From NCBI GenBank assembly GCA_010279815.1, contig QEOQ01000439.1:474182-538181 (forward strand): DNA of 64,000 nucleotides, read 5' to 3'. This stretch comes from Brachionus plicatilis (Eukaryota > Rotifera > Eurotatoria > Ploima > Brachionidae). This document shows positions 1 to 10,257 of the stretch, one piece after another. Position 1 is the first letter of the stretch. Each line of letters starts with the position of its first letter. The notes under the pieces are model-generated. The model saw only the letters and a list, made by a program, of their open reading frames with translations, did no database searches and was not told the origin of the DNA. Both the position numbers and the translations under genes were made by a program.

Positions 1-401
1 TTTTTTATTGTGTCTAAATAAATAAAAAAATTTCAAATCCACATCCACTTTTTGTGTGTATCAATTTTTGTTTATTTATCCATAAAATGTGTGAAAATAA
101 ACGCTACCAAATTTTAATATTCATTTTCAAGATCATGTGTTCATATTTTTTACTGAAGATTTTTTTAAAGATAATTTTGTGATCAGGAGGTCAAACTTTT
201 GACCAGACCCGAAAGTTTTTTATGAAATTTGACAATGGCCGAAAATTCACGAATTCAAGAAATTTTTTTCAAAATAATTCACAATAAAAAATCTAAAATA
301 TTTATTTCAAAATAAACCGGCAGAGTTCAACCATAGTCCCAAAATTAAAAAACCTTTAGTTTTAATAAAATAAAAACAAAAAAACAAGCATAAAAATAAA
401 A

Positions 402-407
402 TTTATT
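402..407 (-). promoter_or_regulatory. Candidate poly(A) signal AATAAA for the IS-x-Y repeat gene
   Basis: On the minus strand AATAAA lies about 52 nt downstream of the stop codon at 459-461. The spacing is normal for a metazoan 3' end, but the region is AT-rich, so chance is possible. Confidence 0.35.
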
Positions 408-458
408 AACAAGAAAAATAATATACCAAAATACTTTAATTAAACTGTCAAAAAAATG

Positions 459-1571
459 CTAGTCAAGTTTTTTTGTCTTTCTAAGCCTGTTGACAATATT
501 ATCGAGCTTAATGTATTTTCTCAAAAACCTATCCTTGTGGCCCTTGCTTCGCCTAAAGGCTCTTCTGCCACTTTTGCTGCAACTCAAGGCCAAATTTCTT
601 CTTATGATCTTGTTCAGAGTGTGTGGACTATCAGCCAGCACAGAGTGGTCCTCGTACTGTTTGATAAAAGACGAGATATACCTCGATCTGATCGCCTGTT
701 TGGACTTTTGCTTCGTCTCCTCTGCCTTTACACTCAGCTGCCCACTATTCCAATCCATCTTTTCGTTCCTCATGTACTGAGATATAAGCTTGGAACGTCT
801 CAGCTTGACAAAACTCTTTTCCCTGCTTGCCAAGTCGCACTTTTGACTCTCGGCAGCGGACTCGTGCGAGCCGCTCGCCTGCAAATAAAATGATATGAAA
901 TTTCCGCGGCTCTTCTTTCTGCCCAAATTGGCCACACTCTGGCTCAATTCAGCCTCGCTCTCCTTGCTCTCATTTGGCGGGCTTTTGGAGTCGCTGGGAC
1001 TCGGGCAGCTGTTCGCGTCCAGTCCGATCAGCTTGGAAATCAACTGCGATTTTCCGAGATAGATCGAACAGTCCGGCTGGCTCTCGATGTTTTTTATGTA
1101 GTCCGATATGAGCACACTCTTCACTTTGTGCATCTTTCTGCTGGGCTCGTTTGTCGGCCCGTGGTGATCACTGGATTGGTTTTCTTTGCTGTTCTCGTTC
1201 AAAATTTGACTGATGTTGCGGCCCGGTCTGGCATCGCTGGGCTCGCTGCTGCTGATTATCTGCGAGATGTAGTTTCGCCTCGAGCGAACCCGCCGGTTCT
1301 CCACGCACACCGGCTCCGCTTCACTGTTCTCCGCACAATTCGGCCCGTTGGACTGAAAGTAGTCGGACACGAGGCTGGATGCGCAGTGTTTGAGCTGCCC
1401 CGTTCTGATATAGTGCGATATGGGCTTTGAGCAGTGGGTTATGGGCTCGTCGTTTTTGACATAGTGTGACACAGGCTTTTTGCTTGTCGAATTGAATTCG
1501 ATGTTTTTGACATAGTGGGAAATGAGTTTGGCGCTGGACGAGCCTTTCAGCTTTTTATTTGGCTTATCCAT
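459..1571 (-). CDS. Single-exon 370-aa protein with about 12 copies of a short IS-x-Y motif
   Basis: I do not recognise this protein. It is one uninterrupted reading frame starting at an ATG, visibly more GC-rich than its surroundings. Its striking feature is a short repeated motif of the form hydrophobic-I/V-S-x-Y/F-hydrophobic-K/R-N. Copies begin near residues 16 (LISHYVKN), 34, 51, 67, 101, 119, 154 (LISDYIKN), 177, 225, 262 (LISQYMRN) and 298, with a weaker one near 349. The first four are spaced 16-18 residues apart; later ones are 18-48 apart and separated by Ser/Glu/Lys/Asn-rich, probably disordered linkers. The C-terminal 50 residues are strongly basic. No signal peptide, membrane segment or known catalytic motif is visible. 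It could be a scaffold presenting repeated docking peptides (inference). The lack of introns fits a young or retroposed gene. An AATAAA lies about 50 nt after the stop. The overlapping plus-strand frames are shadows. Confidence 0.8.
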   Translation of the reverse strand: MDKPNKKLKGSSSAKLISHYVKNIEFNSTSKKPVSHYVKNDEPITHCSKPISHYIRTGQLKHCASSLVSDYFQSNGPNCAENSEAEPVCVENRRVRSRRNYISQIISSSEPSDARPGRNISQILNENSKENQSSDHHGPTNEPSRKMHKVKSVLISDYIKNIESQPDCSIYLGKSQLISKLIGLDANSCPSPSDSKSPPNESKESEAELSQSVANLGRKKSRGNFISFYLQASGSHESAAESQKCDLASREKSFVKLRRSKLISQYMRNEKMDWNSGQLSVKAEETKQKSKQAIRSRYISSFIKQYEDHSVLADSPHTLNKIIRRNLALSCSKSGRRAFRRSKGHKDRFLRKYIKLDNIVNRLRKTKKLD

Positions 1572-2289
1572 AGCATTGCTTTGTCGGCCACAGTCACAAA
1601 AAAAGCTTGATAAGGGTAAAGATTGTGCAAGTGAAAAATTTTGAATTTTTTTCTTTTTTTTTTTTTTAAAATCACAAAAAATTAGAGTTCAAAAATTCCA
1701 TCCAATTTTCAATTAAAATTTTATTTTAAATAAATTATTTATTCAAAAAATTATGCTAACAAGATGAATATTATTAGTGGTATCGGTTTTTATTTGCAAT
1801 TAATTATAATAATAGAGAGTTTGAACTCAGGTGAGTAGAAAATTTATGCAAGCTTTATTTGGCACTGCTTTTGTTTTTTGTTGTAATTTATTCATGCCAA
1901 TAAGCAAGCGCAGATAAATTAATTTAATTAGCTTTGGCTTGATTGAAAAGGATTTTTTTTTCGTTTTTTTTTTTTTTTGATTTTTTTGTTGTAAAGATAT
2001 TTTTATTTAAAAATTAATTTAAAAAGGCTTCGAGCTAACCGAAGTGAAATTTCGACTTGAGTTAAAACGAAAATTGAATTATCTAAAAAATAAGGCTTAC
2101 ATTTTATGCTGATACTAAATTTCACTGTTTAAAAAAAATAAAATGATACAAATTTTAATTTATATTATATTGATATCAAATAATTAATCAAATAAAAATA
2201 ATTGACAACTAAATTTACTTATTTTCTAATATAAAACTAACTTACTCCGTCGTATCAAAAATTTCAAATGGTCAAACTCCCTATCAATC
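1572..2289. other. Intergenic AT-rich DNA, no gene seen
   Basis: The stretch upstream of the IS-x-Y repeat gene is homopolymer-rich A/T sequence. It should contain that gene's promoter, but I see no clear TATA or other site. No reading frame or RNA gene is convincing. Confidence 0.5.
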
Positions 2290-3158
2290 AATTTTGTGCT
2301 GTACAAATCTCTCATTTGATCCTTATTCAATTACTACTTCGTGATACTAAAAAGTGGGACCGAAAAAATTAGTTCTTCCCTCCAAATTAGTTCTTGCTTT
2401 CAAATCATCGATTCGTACTAGTTTTGGGCGGCGGCCAAGCCTGGCCGGTCCGAACGCGGCCAAAAATTTGGACCGCTGAGTTGGCCGGTCAAAACATAGA
2501 CGGACGGCCAAATTTACGGCCAGCCTTAAAACGGACGGCCACTTTGGCGGTCAGACAAAATCAGCGGTAAAAAATTTCAGGGAAAAAGTTTTTAATGTTC
2601 TTTTAAGTTTTTAATTTAAAGAAACAAAAAATTTTCAAATATTACATTCAAATCTCTAAACTCTAATCTAGAAAAAAAAATTCAAAAATTTTGCTTTTTC
2701 AAGAAAAATTATTTTTTTTTTAAATATTTGGCATTTTCTATTAAAAAAAAAATTTTGCCAATTTTCTTACTCTTAAGGAAATTTTTTTTGCTGATATGGT
2801 TTGATCGCCAATTTCGTCATCTGTCTTTGATTTGACCGGCCAACTTTGCGGTCCAAATTTTTGGCCGCCGGCCCTTCCGCCAAAGTGGCCGTCTGCCTTT
2901 ATAACCGTCCGTCTAGGCGGTCTTGTTCGCGGTTTAAAAAATTTTTGGCCGCATCAATGGCCGTTTGTACGGTTCCCAACACTAATTCGTACCATGCACA
3001 AAATTCTTAAGCTAGAAACCACTGAAGAAAGAGCCAACAACTTATTTCTTAGGTTTTTGTCCAACAAATCAAAGCAAGTGCTGATCGCAAAAGAGATCGA
3101 ACAACTCATGCTGTCAGAACGCCCTAATTTGATAAGATTTTCAACTTCTTTTCGATAA
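2290..3158 (+). pseudogene. LINE reverse-transcriptase tail, split by a hAT-like foldback
   Basis: Upstream of the insertion the frame reads LYKSLI-stop-SLFNYYFVIL, and downstream it reads IRTMHKILKLETTEERANN and continues to a stop at 3156-3158. This is the region after the RT palm in CR1/jockey-like non-LTR elements (thumb, 'LYKSLI.. DY.... ' and C-terminal helices). Foldback 2419-2984 sits inside it, flanked by a perfect 8-bp duplication. The element has a stop and at least one frameshift, so it is dead. A 3' tail with reiterated AAAT units follows near 3385-3405. Confidence 0.65.
2419..2984. mobile_element. hAT-like foldback element 1 (GGCCGGCC type), 566 bp
   Basis: The left end is TAGTTTTGGGCGGCGGCC; the right end read in reverse is TAGTGTTGGGAACCG. 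The perfect duplication ATTCGTAC flanks it at 2411-2418 and 2985-2992. About 150-bp arms rich in GGCCGG/CGGACGGCC face each other around an AT-rich centre (2580-2830). An 8-bp duplication with a TAGxG terminus is the known signature of the hAT superfamily. There is no transposase, so it is non-autonomous. Confidence 0.85.
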
Positions 3159-3429
3159 ATTTAGCTCTAATTGAAACACTTTTTATCTGATTTTTTTTTG
3201 TTTATTTAGTATTTTTTAATGTGAATTCGCTTTTAAATTAATTTAATCACTTTTTTCATGTTTTTTTTTTTCTAATTTTATTCGATCATCTAAATTTATA
3301 TCAATTTTTCTTTTAAATGCGGGCTCAAACGAAGGTCTTGAACCATTCGGACGTGCCCTGAGGTCACCTCCTAAATTATTTTTTAAATAAAAAAATAAAT
3401 AAATAATATAAATGTGTTAATTTATTTAT

Positions 3430-3490
3430 TTTATTTGATGAAAATTAACCTCCAAAAAGAGAAGTATAAAATTAAGAATTTTACAATTAT
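3430..3490 (-). mobile_element. 3' end of a LINE, minus strand
   Basis: This segment is the reverse complement of 7290-7375 (shared AGGAGGTTAATTTTCATC with some gaps) and ends in a reiterated AAAT-type tail. It is read as a severely 5'-truncated LINE copy. Confidence 0.45.
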
Positions 3491-3524
3491 GAAAATAAAA
3501 TTGGGAGTCTAAAGGAGATTTAGT

Positions 3525-4058
3525 TCTTAGGTATAAAACTTGATTCAAAATTAACTTTTACTCCAATGGTTGATGAAATAAAATAGCATGGTAGTTTCAC
3601 GGTTGAATTTAATAAAAATATTGTCAAACAAAAAATGGGGTCTTAATTATTACACACTAGGAAACCTATATAAATCTTTAATCGGATCCATAATTGATTA
3701 CTCTTTTCCGTGTCTGAATTTTTTTTTTCGGATACAAAAATTAAAAAAATTCAAGTACAAAACTAAAATACAAGACTCAGCAGTTCGTTTTACACTTAAA
3801 CTAAAATATGATATTCCTCCCAATATTTTGCGTCATGAGGCCTTTAATAAACTTAAACTCTTAACTGTCCCGAATCAACTTTTTGAATTGATCGAAAGAT
3901 ATGTAGCGGGAGGACTGCGTCATTCTGTTCCATTGGTAACCAAGCTGGCTGATGAATATAAAGCGGGTTTTGAATCAAGGAATGTTGAATATCCAACTCC
4001 ATTGTGTAATTGCTATCTTACTATTTCTTCTTTCTTTCCTGAACTGTTCAATACTTAA
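3525..4058 (+). pseudogene. LINE reverse-transcriptase C-terminal part (family A)
   Basis: Frames read LGIKLDSKLTFTPMVDEIK, then KWGL...TLGNLYKSLIGSIIDYS, LKLKYDIPPNILRHEAFNKL and FELIERYVAGGLRHSVPL. The same protein family recurs at 6225-6885, 46020-46420 and 54925-55420, so this is one LINE family with heavily 5'-truncated copies. The first third is out of frame with the rest. A degenerate 3' tail region (GAAGGAGCTTTAGCT, near 4198) follows. Confidence 0.75.
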
Positions 4059-4060
4059 AA

Positions 4061-4759
4061 ACTTTGCACATCTCATCTCTTCCAATTTATCAATTTTAAT
4101 TGTCTTTTTATTATATTTTAACTTATTTTAATTTTATCTTATTTTTTCACTGCATTTTTATTTTATTTTGTCTTAATTTTTAATTTTTTTTTAGTCTGAA
4201 GGAGCTTTAGCTAGGCATAGATAAGACAAATTCTAAATTCGACTTCTAAATTTTTTCGAGTAAAAAGCGACTTAATTATACAAAAGAAAAAAGAGACTTT
4301 TTTATAAAAGTTAAATACACAATAAGCTCCTCCTTTTAATAATTAAATAATTTCGTTTGATTTCAAAAGTTCAGCATTATTTCTCTAAAATTCTTATTGT
4401 CTTTAATGAATGCTTTTTATTTTGATGAGCCGCAAATGACTTGGACCGTTTCTTCTTTTATTAATCTTAAACAATTTAAACACGCTATTGTGTATTTTAC
4501 AAAACAATTTCTTTTTAGATTCCGAAAATTATTATATAAATTTTTCTTTTCAAATCGTTCAAAATTATTGTCATTAATATTAGTTTTTAATATATTTTAA
4601 AATTTTTATTCACCTCTAAATAGTTTTAACTCCTTTTATGAAAATTTGTTTTTTTCTAACATTAATAGGAAAATTTAAAAACTAAACAAACTAATTTAAC
4701 TTTTTTCAAAAAATTTCATTATTTTTTTTTGCATTATGTGGTATCAAAAATCAATCATG
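4061..4759. other. LINE 3' flank and AT-rich DNA
   Basis: Apart from the decayed LINE 3' tail near 4198-4230 I see only A/T-rich sequence. A 67-codon frame at 4397-4600 is low-complexity Phe/Leu/Lys and not credible. Confidence 0.4.
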
Positions 4760-4840
4760 TGGCTGAAAGAAAGAACTAGGTCTCCATTCCAACCGGCCAA
4801 GGCTTCGCCTAAATTATTTTTTAAATAAGAAAAATAAATA
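4760..4840 (+). mobile_element. LINE 3' end with AAATAA-type tail
   Basis: The segment GCTTCGCCTAAATTATTTTT followed by AAATAAGAAAAATAAATA resembles the tail at 3360-3405 (CACCTCCTAAATTATTTTTT). The two look like 3' ends of one LINE family cut off a few tens of bases from the end. Confidence 0.4.
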
Positions 4841-5031
4841 GTTTAAACATGATCTAATCTATATAATTTAATTTTTTTTTTTTTTTTAATTTTAAACACG
4901 AAACAAATCGTAAATTTGGCAAATATATCTATTTTAGGTTTTGGGAAATACATAGAAAATGGTTAAAAGAACATAAAAAATTGAATAATTTTTTTTCTAT
5001 AAATTAAAAATAAGTATCGTGATTGCGACAT

Positions 5032-5190
5032 TGTGCAACTTTCAAAGTTGCATCGGCCATTTAGATCTGCAAAACTCTGCAAATTTAGCAGAAATTAGAT
5101 TTCAATATGTTCATGTGAAGTGCATTTTGAAGAGATTTTGCACATAAATGGCAAACTTTGATAGTAAATGCAACTTTAAGTGTTGCATTA
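5032..5190. repeat. Imperfect palindrome, TGCAAAA/CTCTGCA family
   Basis: GCAACTTTCAAAGTTGCA and CATTTAGATCTGCAAAA on the left pair with TTTTGCACATAAATG and AACTTTGATAG on the right. The core TCTGCAAAACTCTGCAAAT is shared with the larger foldbacks at 7907, 51083 and 60714. It is probably a small or decayed member. Confidence 0.5.
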
Positions 5191-5410
5191 TGTACCATTC
5201 ATCAAGCTAATTTTAAACTTTTAGAAAAAAAGTTATTTAATTTTTAATCATTTTGTTCTGTTATTTTGTACTGAACTCAGAGTTGGTCAAAAGTCAAACT
5301 TTAAAGTCAGAATCGTCAAAAGTCAAAGTCAAATTCGACTTTGATTTTGAAATTATTTATGTCTAAAATTTGCACGATTATAATCATAATTTTTAGGCCA
5401 TCTGTTTTTT

Positions 5411-5751
5411 GACATTGTGAAATTTCATACAAAACTTCCAATACAAAAATAAAAAAATTTTAACTTTTGTTTTAAATGTCAAAACTCGTCCTGTAAATGA
5501 AACAAAGTGAGACAACTTTTGTTTAACCTACTGTGGAAGTCTGCAAAATCTGTGCTAATTCTGCAAAATTGCACCCAATTTAAAAGTTTAAAAATAAAAC
5601 GGAATTGATTTGCACAGATTTTGCACAGTAGGTGAAACAAAAGTTGTCTCACTTTGTTTCATTTACAGGACGAGTTTTGACATTTAGAACCAAAGTTAAA
5701 ATTTTTTTTTATATTTGTATTAGAAGTTTTGTATGAAATTTTACGATTCCC
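5411..5751. mobile_element. Foldback, TGCAAAA/CTCTGCA family
   Basis: Arms of roughly 130 bp match in inverse orientation: GACATTGTGAAATTTCATAC with GTATGAAATTTTACG, and GACGAGTTTTGACATTT with its complement, and GTGAGACAACTTTTGTTT with AAACAAAAGTTGTCTCAC. The loop (5535-5620) carries TCTGCAAAATCTGTGC. The outer ends have decayed and no clear target duplication remains. Confidence 0.7.
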
Positions 5752-6156
5752 TGTTTTTTTATCAAATTAATTTTAAATATATTTATAAAAATCATTGCTA
5801 GGTCCAAAAGTACAGCATGGTACCAGAGTTAGTCTTTAGGATGAATTTTTTTCTATTAAATTTGATAAGTAAATACTTATTTTCGACCAAAATTGAATTT
5901 AATATTTAATTTTTCATTTGTGTCACCATTTTGTAAATAAATTTCTTTTCTTTTAATTCTAAATACTAATTTTGAAAACAATTTTAATATTTCAAATAAA
6001 TTTTTGTAAAAAAAATTAACTTTTTAATACTAAAATCAATATTAAAAATGAAATCCTTGATTTAATTAAATTATTGTCTAAGAAAAAAGAGTCCCTCAAA
6101 ATCCGTTTTTGAAAGCTTCTTAAAAAGTGACTTAAAAAAACCAATAAAAGTGATCA

Positions 6157-6260
6157 GTAATAAGTCCTCTCCTTTTTAACCTGTTCATTAATGATATCCC
6201 AAAAAAGAACAAAACTAATTCAAATTATTCAATCCTGTTTGCGGACGACTTGGTCCCCTT
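6157..6260 (+). pseudogene. LINE reverse-transcriptase palm fragment with FADD
   Basis: The plus strand reads SVISPLLFNLFINDIPKKN, then YSILFADDLV. The FADD box holds the catalytic aspartates of the RT. The frame then runs straight into antisense RT sequence of the same family (6225-6885), so a break joined two LINE pieces head to head. Confidence 0.7.
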
Positions 6261-6885
6261 CAGCAGAAAATAAATAATTACAAAAAATTGACGTAGGAAA
6301 AATTTAAACTTAGCCAAGATAAGTTTTGTAAAGGGTAAAGGAATAAGTGGAAAGAGTTCGCCAATAGTTAGATTAAAGCTACACTCAAAATTGTGACTGA
6401 ATTCACTAATAAGACGACAGACAGGAGCCACCTGTTTTTGTAGACCTCTCCAGACATATTTCTCGCCTAGACTAAACAACCGATTATCAACCCTATACAA
6501 CTTCAGTTCTTGGAGCGCATGATGAAAAAGGGTTTCTGAACTGGTATCATACCTGAGTTTAAAAATGTTATGGGTTGCTGAGTTTCTTATGACTTGTAAT
6601 TTTTTTAGATTGTTGTCACCAAAGGCATTTAAGCAAGAAAATGAGTAATCGATAATGGAACCGATAAGAGATTTGTACATTGAGCTTAGTTTTGTTGAGA
6701 CCCCATTTTTTATTACACAGCGTTTTAATAATATTTAATCTAGATTTACATTTCTGCTTAATTTCTTCAAATTGGTTATTAAAGTTTAGTCGTTCATCAA
6801 ATGTGATTCCTAAAATCTTAGTGGATTTGGAATGGGGTAGAGTTTTACCAAAGAAGAAAAGTTTTAATTTGGGGATATTGTAAAG
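6225..6885 (-). pseudogene. LINE reverse-transcriptase C-terminal part (family A), antisense
   Basis: Reading the minus strand: KILGITFDERLNFNNQFEEI, NKKWGL, MYKSLIGSIIDYSFSCLNAF, FKLRYDTSSETLFHHALQEL, EKYVWRGLQKQVAPVCRLI. It is family A, as at 3525. A frameshift lies near 6680. It meets plus-strand FADD sequence at its 3' side, so the copy has been rearranged. Confidence 0.7.
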
Positions 6886-6922
6886 TCTTACAGTACAGAA
6901 AACAAATAAATAAATAAATAAA
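6886..6922 (+). repeat. LINE 3' tail with (TAAA) repeats
   Basis: CAGTACAGAAAACAAATAAA is followed by five TAAA units. The same end (CGGTACAGAAAACAAATAAA) is at 32129 and, inverted, at 54885-54920. It marks the 3' terminus of LINE family A. Confidence 0.5.
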
Positions 6923-7037
6923 TTAGATTAATAACTCAATCTTGACTTTAAATGACTAATAACCACTTCAAAAAATTGGCCGAAACTCTAGCGGTAGAAA
7001 AATCAAACAAAGATAAATTCCACATAAAGGAGAATTA

Positions 7038-7098
7038 AAACGTAATTATCAGAATTTAGTGACATGACACTAAAGGAAATAATGATATGTTATTAAAA
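7038..7098. repeat. Decayed piggyBac-like MITE
   Basis: ACGTAATTATCAGAATTTAG followed by TGACATGACACTA resembles the intact 148-bp TTAA-flanked element at 39058-39205. It is half or badly decayed. Confidence 0.4.
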
Positions 7099-7140
7099 AA
7101 GGAATTAGACAACTTTTGTTAAGAAACACATCCGGTTTTA

Positions 7141-7378
7141 ATGAAATTCGATTTAAAACATAATTATATTTCTTACACTAATGATAAAAATTATTTCTTT
7201 ATCCTATTGAAGCTTACTAAATCATTCGAAGCAGAATGTTATTATTTAATTCCTTTTACTTTTTTGTTCATAGTTTTTTTATTTTATATTCTTATTTTTG
7301 TTTATATAATTGTAAAATTCTTAATTTTATACTTCTCCTTTAGGAGGTTAATTTTCATCAAATAAATAAATAAATAAA
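7141..7378 (+). mobile_element. LINE 3' end with TAAA tail
   Basis: The last 90 bp (TACTTCTCCTTTAGGAGG, then ATTTTCATCAAATAAATAAA) match 3430-3490 in inverse orientation. The 74-codon frame here is Phe/Ile-rich and not a credible protein. Confidence 0.4.
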
Positions 7379-7390
7379 TTTCCATTTTTA

Positions 7391-8293
7391 GGCATCTTGA
7401 AGTTGATGATCAATTCAAAATATAATTTCAATTCAAAAAGTTTATCCTTAGATATTAAACAAAATACTTGATTTAATTTAAATAAATGTAATAAATTTAC
7501 ATGCAATGTAGATTTAGAAAATAAAAAAAAAATTGAAAAAACATTTTCTCAGTCCATTGATAATCGATTTTAATATTTAAATGTATTAACTGATTTTTTG
7601 TACAGTTTATTTGAGATTTTTTATTTCAAAAGCATTTGTGTTAGCATTCACAATTAAATTTAAAAAAAAATTCAAATAAAAAATTCCAAATTAGTAATAA
7701 AATGAAAATAAAACTTTACAAAAAATCAGTTTTCTAAATTGAAAATCGATTTTATTATTGGATTGAGAAAGCGTTTTTTCAATTTTTTTTTATTTTTTAA
7801 ATCTATTTTGCATGTAAAGCATAATACATTGCAATTATTTAAATTAAATCAAAGATTTTGTTTAATATCTAGGGATAAACTATTTGAATTGAAATGATAT
7901 TTTGAAGGGGCTGTGAAGTTCATTTCATTTTGATCGTTTCAATTCAGAAAAATTTGAATAACTTTTTTACTATAAGTATTTATTTAGTTCTGTAAAATGC
8001 TTAATGTTTAAGCAACTTTGCTTAATCCGAAAATATATGTCTGCAAAAACTCTGCAATATACTTGTACAGTTGATTAGAATACTTTTTAATGGCGTGCAA
8101 AATGCAGAAAACTGCAGAGAATTTTGCAGACTTATTTTACTGAATTAAGCAAATTTGCTTATAATTGAGCATTTTACAGAACTAAATTATCTCTTTTAGT
8201 AAAAAATGTATTCAAGTTTTTCTGAATTGAAATGATCGAATTGAAACCAACTTCACAACTCTATATTGAATTGATCATCAACTTCAAGATGCC
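7391..8293. mobile_element. GGCA-ended foldback A, interrupted by foldback B
   Basis: The left end GGCATCTTGAAGTTGATGAT is matched inversely by ATCATCAACTTCAAGATGCC at the right end. Arms continue through CAATTCAAAATATAAT, TTTATCCTTAGATATTAAAC and AATCGATTTTAAT to a centre near 7600-7735. The flanks CATTTTTA and TATTTTTA suggest an 8-bp duplication with one difference. The right arm is split by foldback B at 7907-8261. Confidence 0.75.
7907..8261. mobile_element. Foldback B nested in foldback A, TGCAAAA/CTCTGCA family
   Basis: GGGGCTGTGAAGTT at the left pairs with AACTTCACAACTCT at the right, then TTTCAATTCAGAAAAA with its complement, and TTCTGTAAAATGC with GCATTTTACAGAA. The core carries TCTGCAAAAACTCTGCAAT and GCAGAAAACTGCAGAG. 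Flanks ATTTTGAA and ATATTGAA look like an 8-bp duplication with one difference. Removing it rejoins the arm of foldback A. Confidence 0.75.
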
Positions 8294-8589
8294 TATTTTT
8301 AACTGAATTTCATAAAAGATGAAACTTTTTTAAAAATTTTAAAATTTTTTTCACATTTAATTGCATGTCATTAATAATGAATTTTTATTTTTTTCAAAAA
8401 CAGTGCTCAATTTTGAATAACATGTCAATATGATGAAAAATATGTCAATAAATTCGGTTATTTACGTTATATCAATAATCGAACAATACTTCAACCCACA
8501 TGAACATTTATGCCTCAAACTCAAAGCTAGTAATTCTGTAATTTTAACTGAAATGTTAAATGAGTTCAACGCTCATTTTATTGAGGATA

Positions 8590-9413
8590 ATAATTATTGC
8601 AGTAGTAAATTTTATTTTTTCTAGTAGTAAATTTATTATTTAATTGTAGAAAAAAAAAGTAGCAATTATTATATCAGAACGAAGTAAAATTTTTTTTATT
8701 AGTAGTAACAAAGAAAATAAAAACAAATCAATTAATATTCAATTAATTAATCAATTTTTATTAATAAAGCTATTTGAGTACTAGGCTCTGACTCGATTGA
8801 TTGTGTTTCTATAGTTATTGGAGTTTCTGCCAAATTTGAATTAGTTTGTAACGAATACAATTCTTGATTAATCGGCTCTATTGAATTTCTTAATAGGGCT
8901 GGTAAAGCTTTCTTCTGTGACCCTTCGATGCGTTTTTCTCAATTCTTAAATCGATAGTTGGGAACAAGAATAACTCCATATTGTAACCGATACCAATCAC
9001 ATGTTTGCAAATGAATTTTTTCTTCCAATACGGACATGAACATCTACTAAGTTGCCAGCATTGTTTATTCATCTCGACAATTTTAAGCGAACCATTCCAT
9101 TCTAAATACTCGTCGAAAGTTTTGAGACATTTTTATGCTTTGACTATTTTACTTAACTTTATTTTGTTTTTTGTTGGTAATTCCATTGGAATTTAAAGCC
9201 ATTCTCTTAGCATGCCAATTAAATAAAAATATTCATTAATCAATTAGCTAATGAAAAAAAATTTGAAAATTATTTTTCTACTAATATAACAATTTTCCTA
9301 TTTTTATAAGCAAAAAAACTGTTAAGAAAAAAATAATACCTAGTAATTGATCTGCTATTCAGAAAAAAAATATTTACTACTAGAGAAAATAAATTTATTA
9401 CTAGCTAAAAATA
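8590..9413. mobile_element. Small MULE-like relic with iterated-motif arms
   Basis: The left flank repeats AGTAGTAAATTTTATTTTTT and CTAGTAGTAAATTTATT; the right flank (9371-9413) carries the inverse, AAATAAATTTATTACTAG. Between the arms is a SWIM-type zinc-finger coding relic on the minus strand. The layout, arms of short repeats around a SWIM piece, recurs at 28745-29330 and 60225-61475. Confidence 0.6.
8755..9130 (-). pseudogene. MULE transposase C-terminal part with SWIM zinc finger
   Basis: The frame reads KCLKTFDEYLEWNGSLKIVE, then WQLSRCSCPYWKKKFICKHV. CSC...CKH is the C-x-C-x(n)-C-x-H zinc ligand set of a SWIM domain, which in MULE transposases lies just after the catalytic core. One frameshift further on, the frame continues GSQKKALPALLRN and an acidic Ser/Thr-rich tail to about 8755. 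No DDE catalytic core is present. It is a relic, not a working transposase. Confidence 0.7.
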
Positions 9414-9689
9414 AGCCTTTTATTTATTTACTTTTTTGAAACCTTTTTTCTGCCCTTTATATTTTCTTTGTATTTGTTTTTTTTTCACAGCTTTAACTCA
9501 ATACACAGCAATAATTTTTTTTATTGAATAAAAATTGAGTTAGGATTGAATTGATTTTGAATTATTCTTTAGGTCAATTCAACCAACTAATTAACTCGGG
9601 TCAAAACTTCACTTCAGTTTTGAGCTAACATTCGAAAAAAAAATAAAAAAAAAAAAATTCAAACATAGTTAGGTCTACCTAACCAACAC

Positions 9690-10130
9690 ACAAAAACGTT
9701 TCAACTCAATTAAAAATCGTTTCAGCACATCTTTAAGATCTAACAAACACACTATTCCTAAAAACACCCTTAACACTGTTCTACACACCTTTTTAAGTAA
9801 ATCCAGAAAAATTGGACAGGTTCTATAGTATTCATCACGAGTGTTGAACTGATAAATAAATACCTAATTTTAAATTCTTTTTTATTTACTGAATAAAACT
9901 CAACCATTTTCATGGATCACTTTAAAAATTCAAAAAGAAAAGCATAATATTAAGACTTTGAAAAAGTTTAAAATTAAGTTGATTTTTTTCAGTTTGAAAA
10001 TTTTTTTTTTAGTGTGCATAACATTGATTTAGGAGTGTAATTAAGGAGTGTGTTTGTTTGTTAGATTTTAAGGCTGTGCTGAAAGGATTTTTGAGCGTGC
10101 TGAAAGGATTTTTTAGCTTGCTGAAACAAT
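9690..10130. repeat. Foldback with CTGAAA/TTTCAG and GTGTGTTTG motifs
   Basis: Left arm 9718-9786 (CGTTTCAGCACATCTTTAAG, ATCTAACAAACACAC) pairs with right arm 10023-10098 (GTGTGTTTGTTTGTTAGAT, TTAAGGCTGTGCTGAAAGG). The centre is AT-rich. The right side repeats GCTGAAAGGATTTTT. No target duplication is certain. Confidence 0.6.
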
Positions 10131-10257
10131 TATCCCGTTTAAGTTTCATCAAAAAGAATTAAAATGCTTTTTCCTGTTTATCATAGAACAAATTTTTGTA
10201 AAATATACAAACTTTTTACTGGCGTGAACTTTACATGTGGTTTAAAAAAATTGAATT

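Noticed and set aside
456..1430. Three plus-strand frames over the IS-x-Y gene
   Set aside because: Antisense shadows; only the minus frame has the repeated motif and full-length openness.
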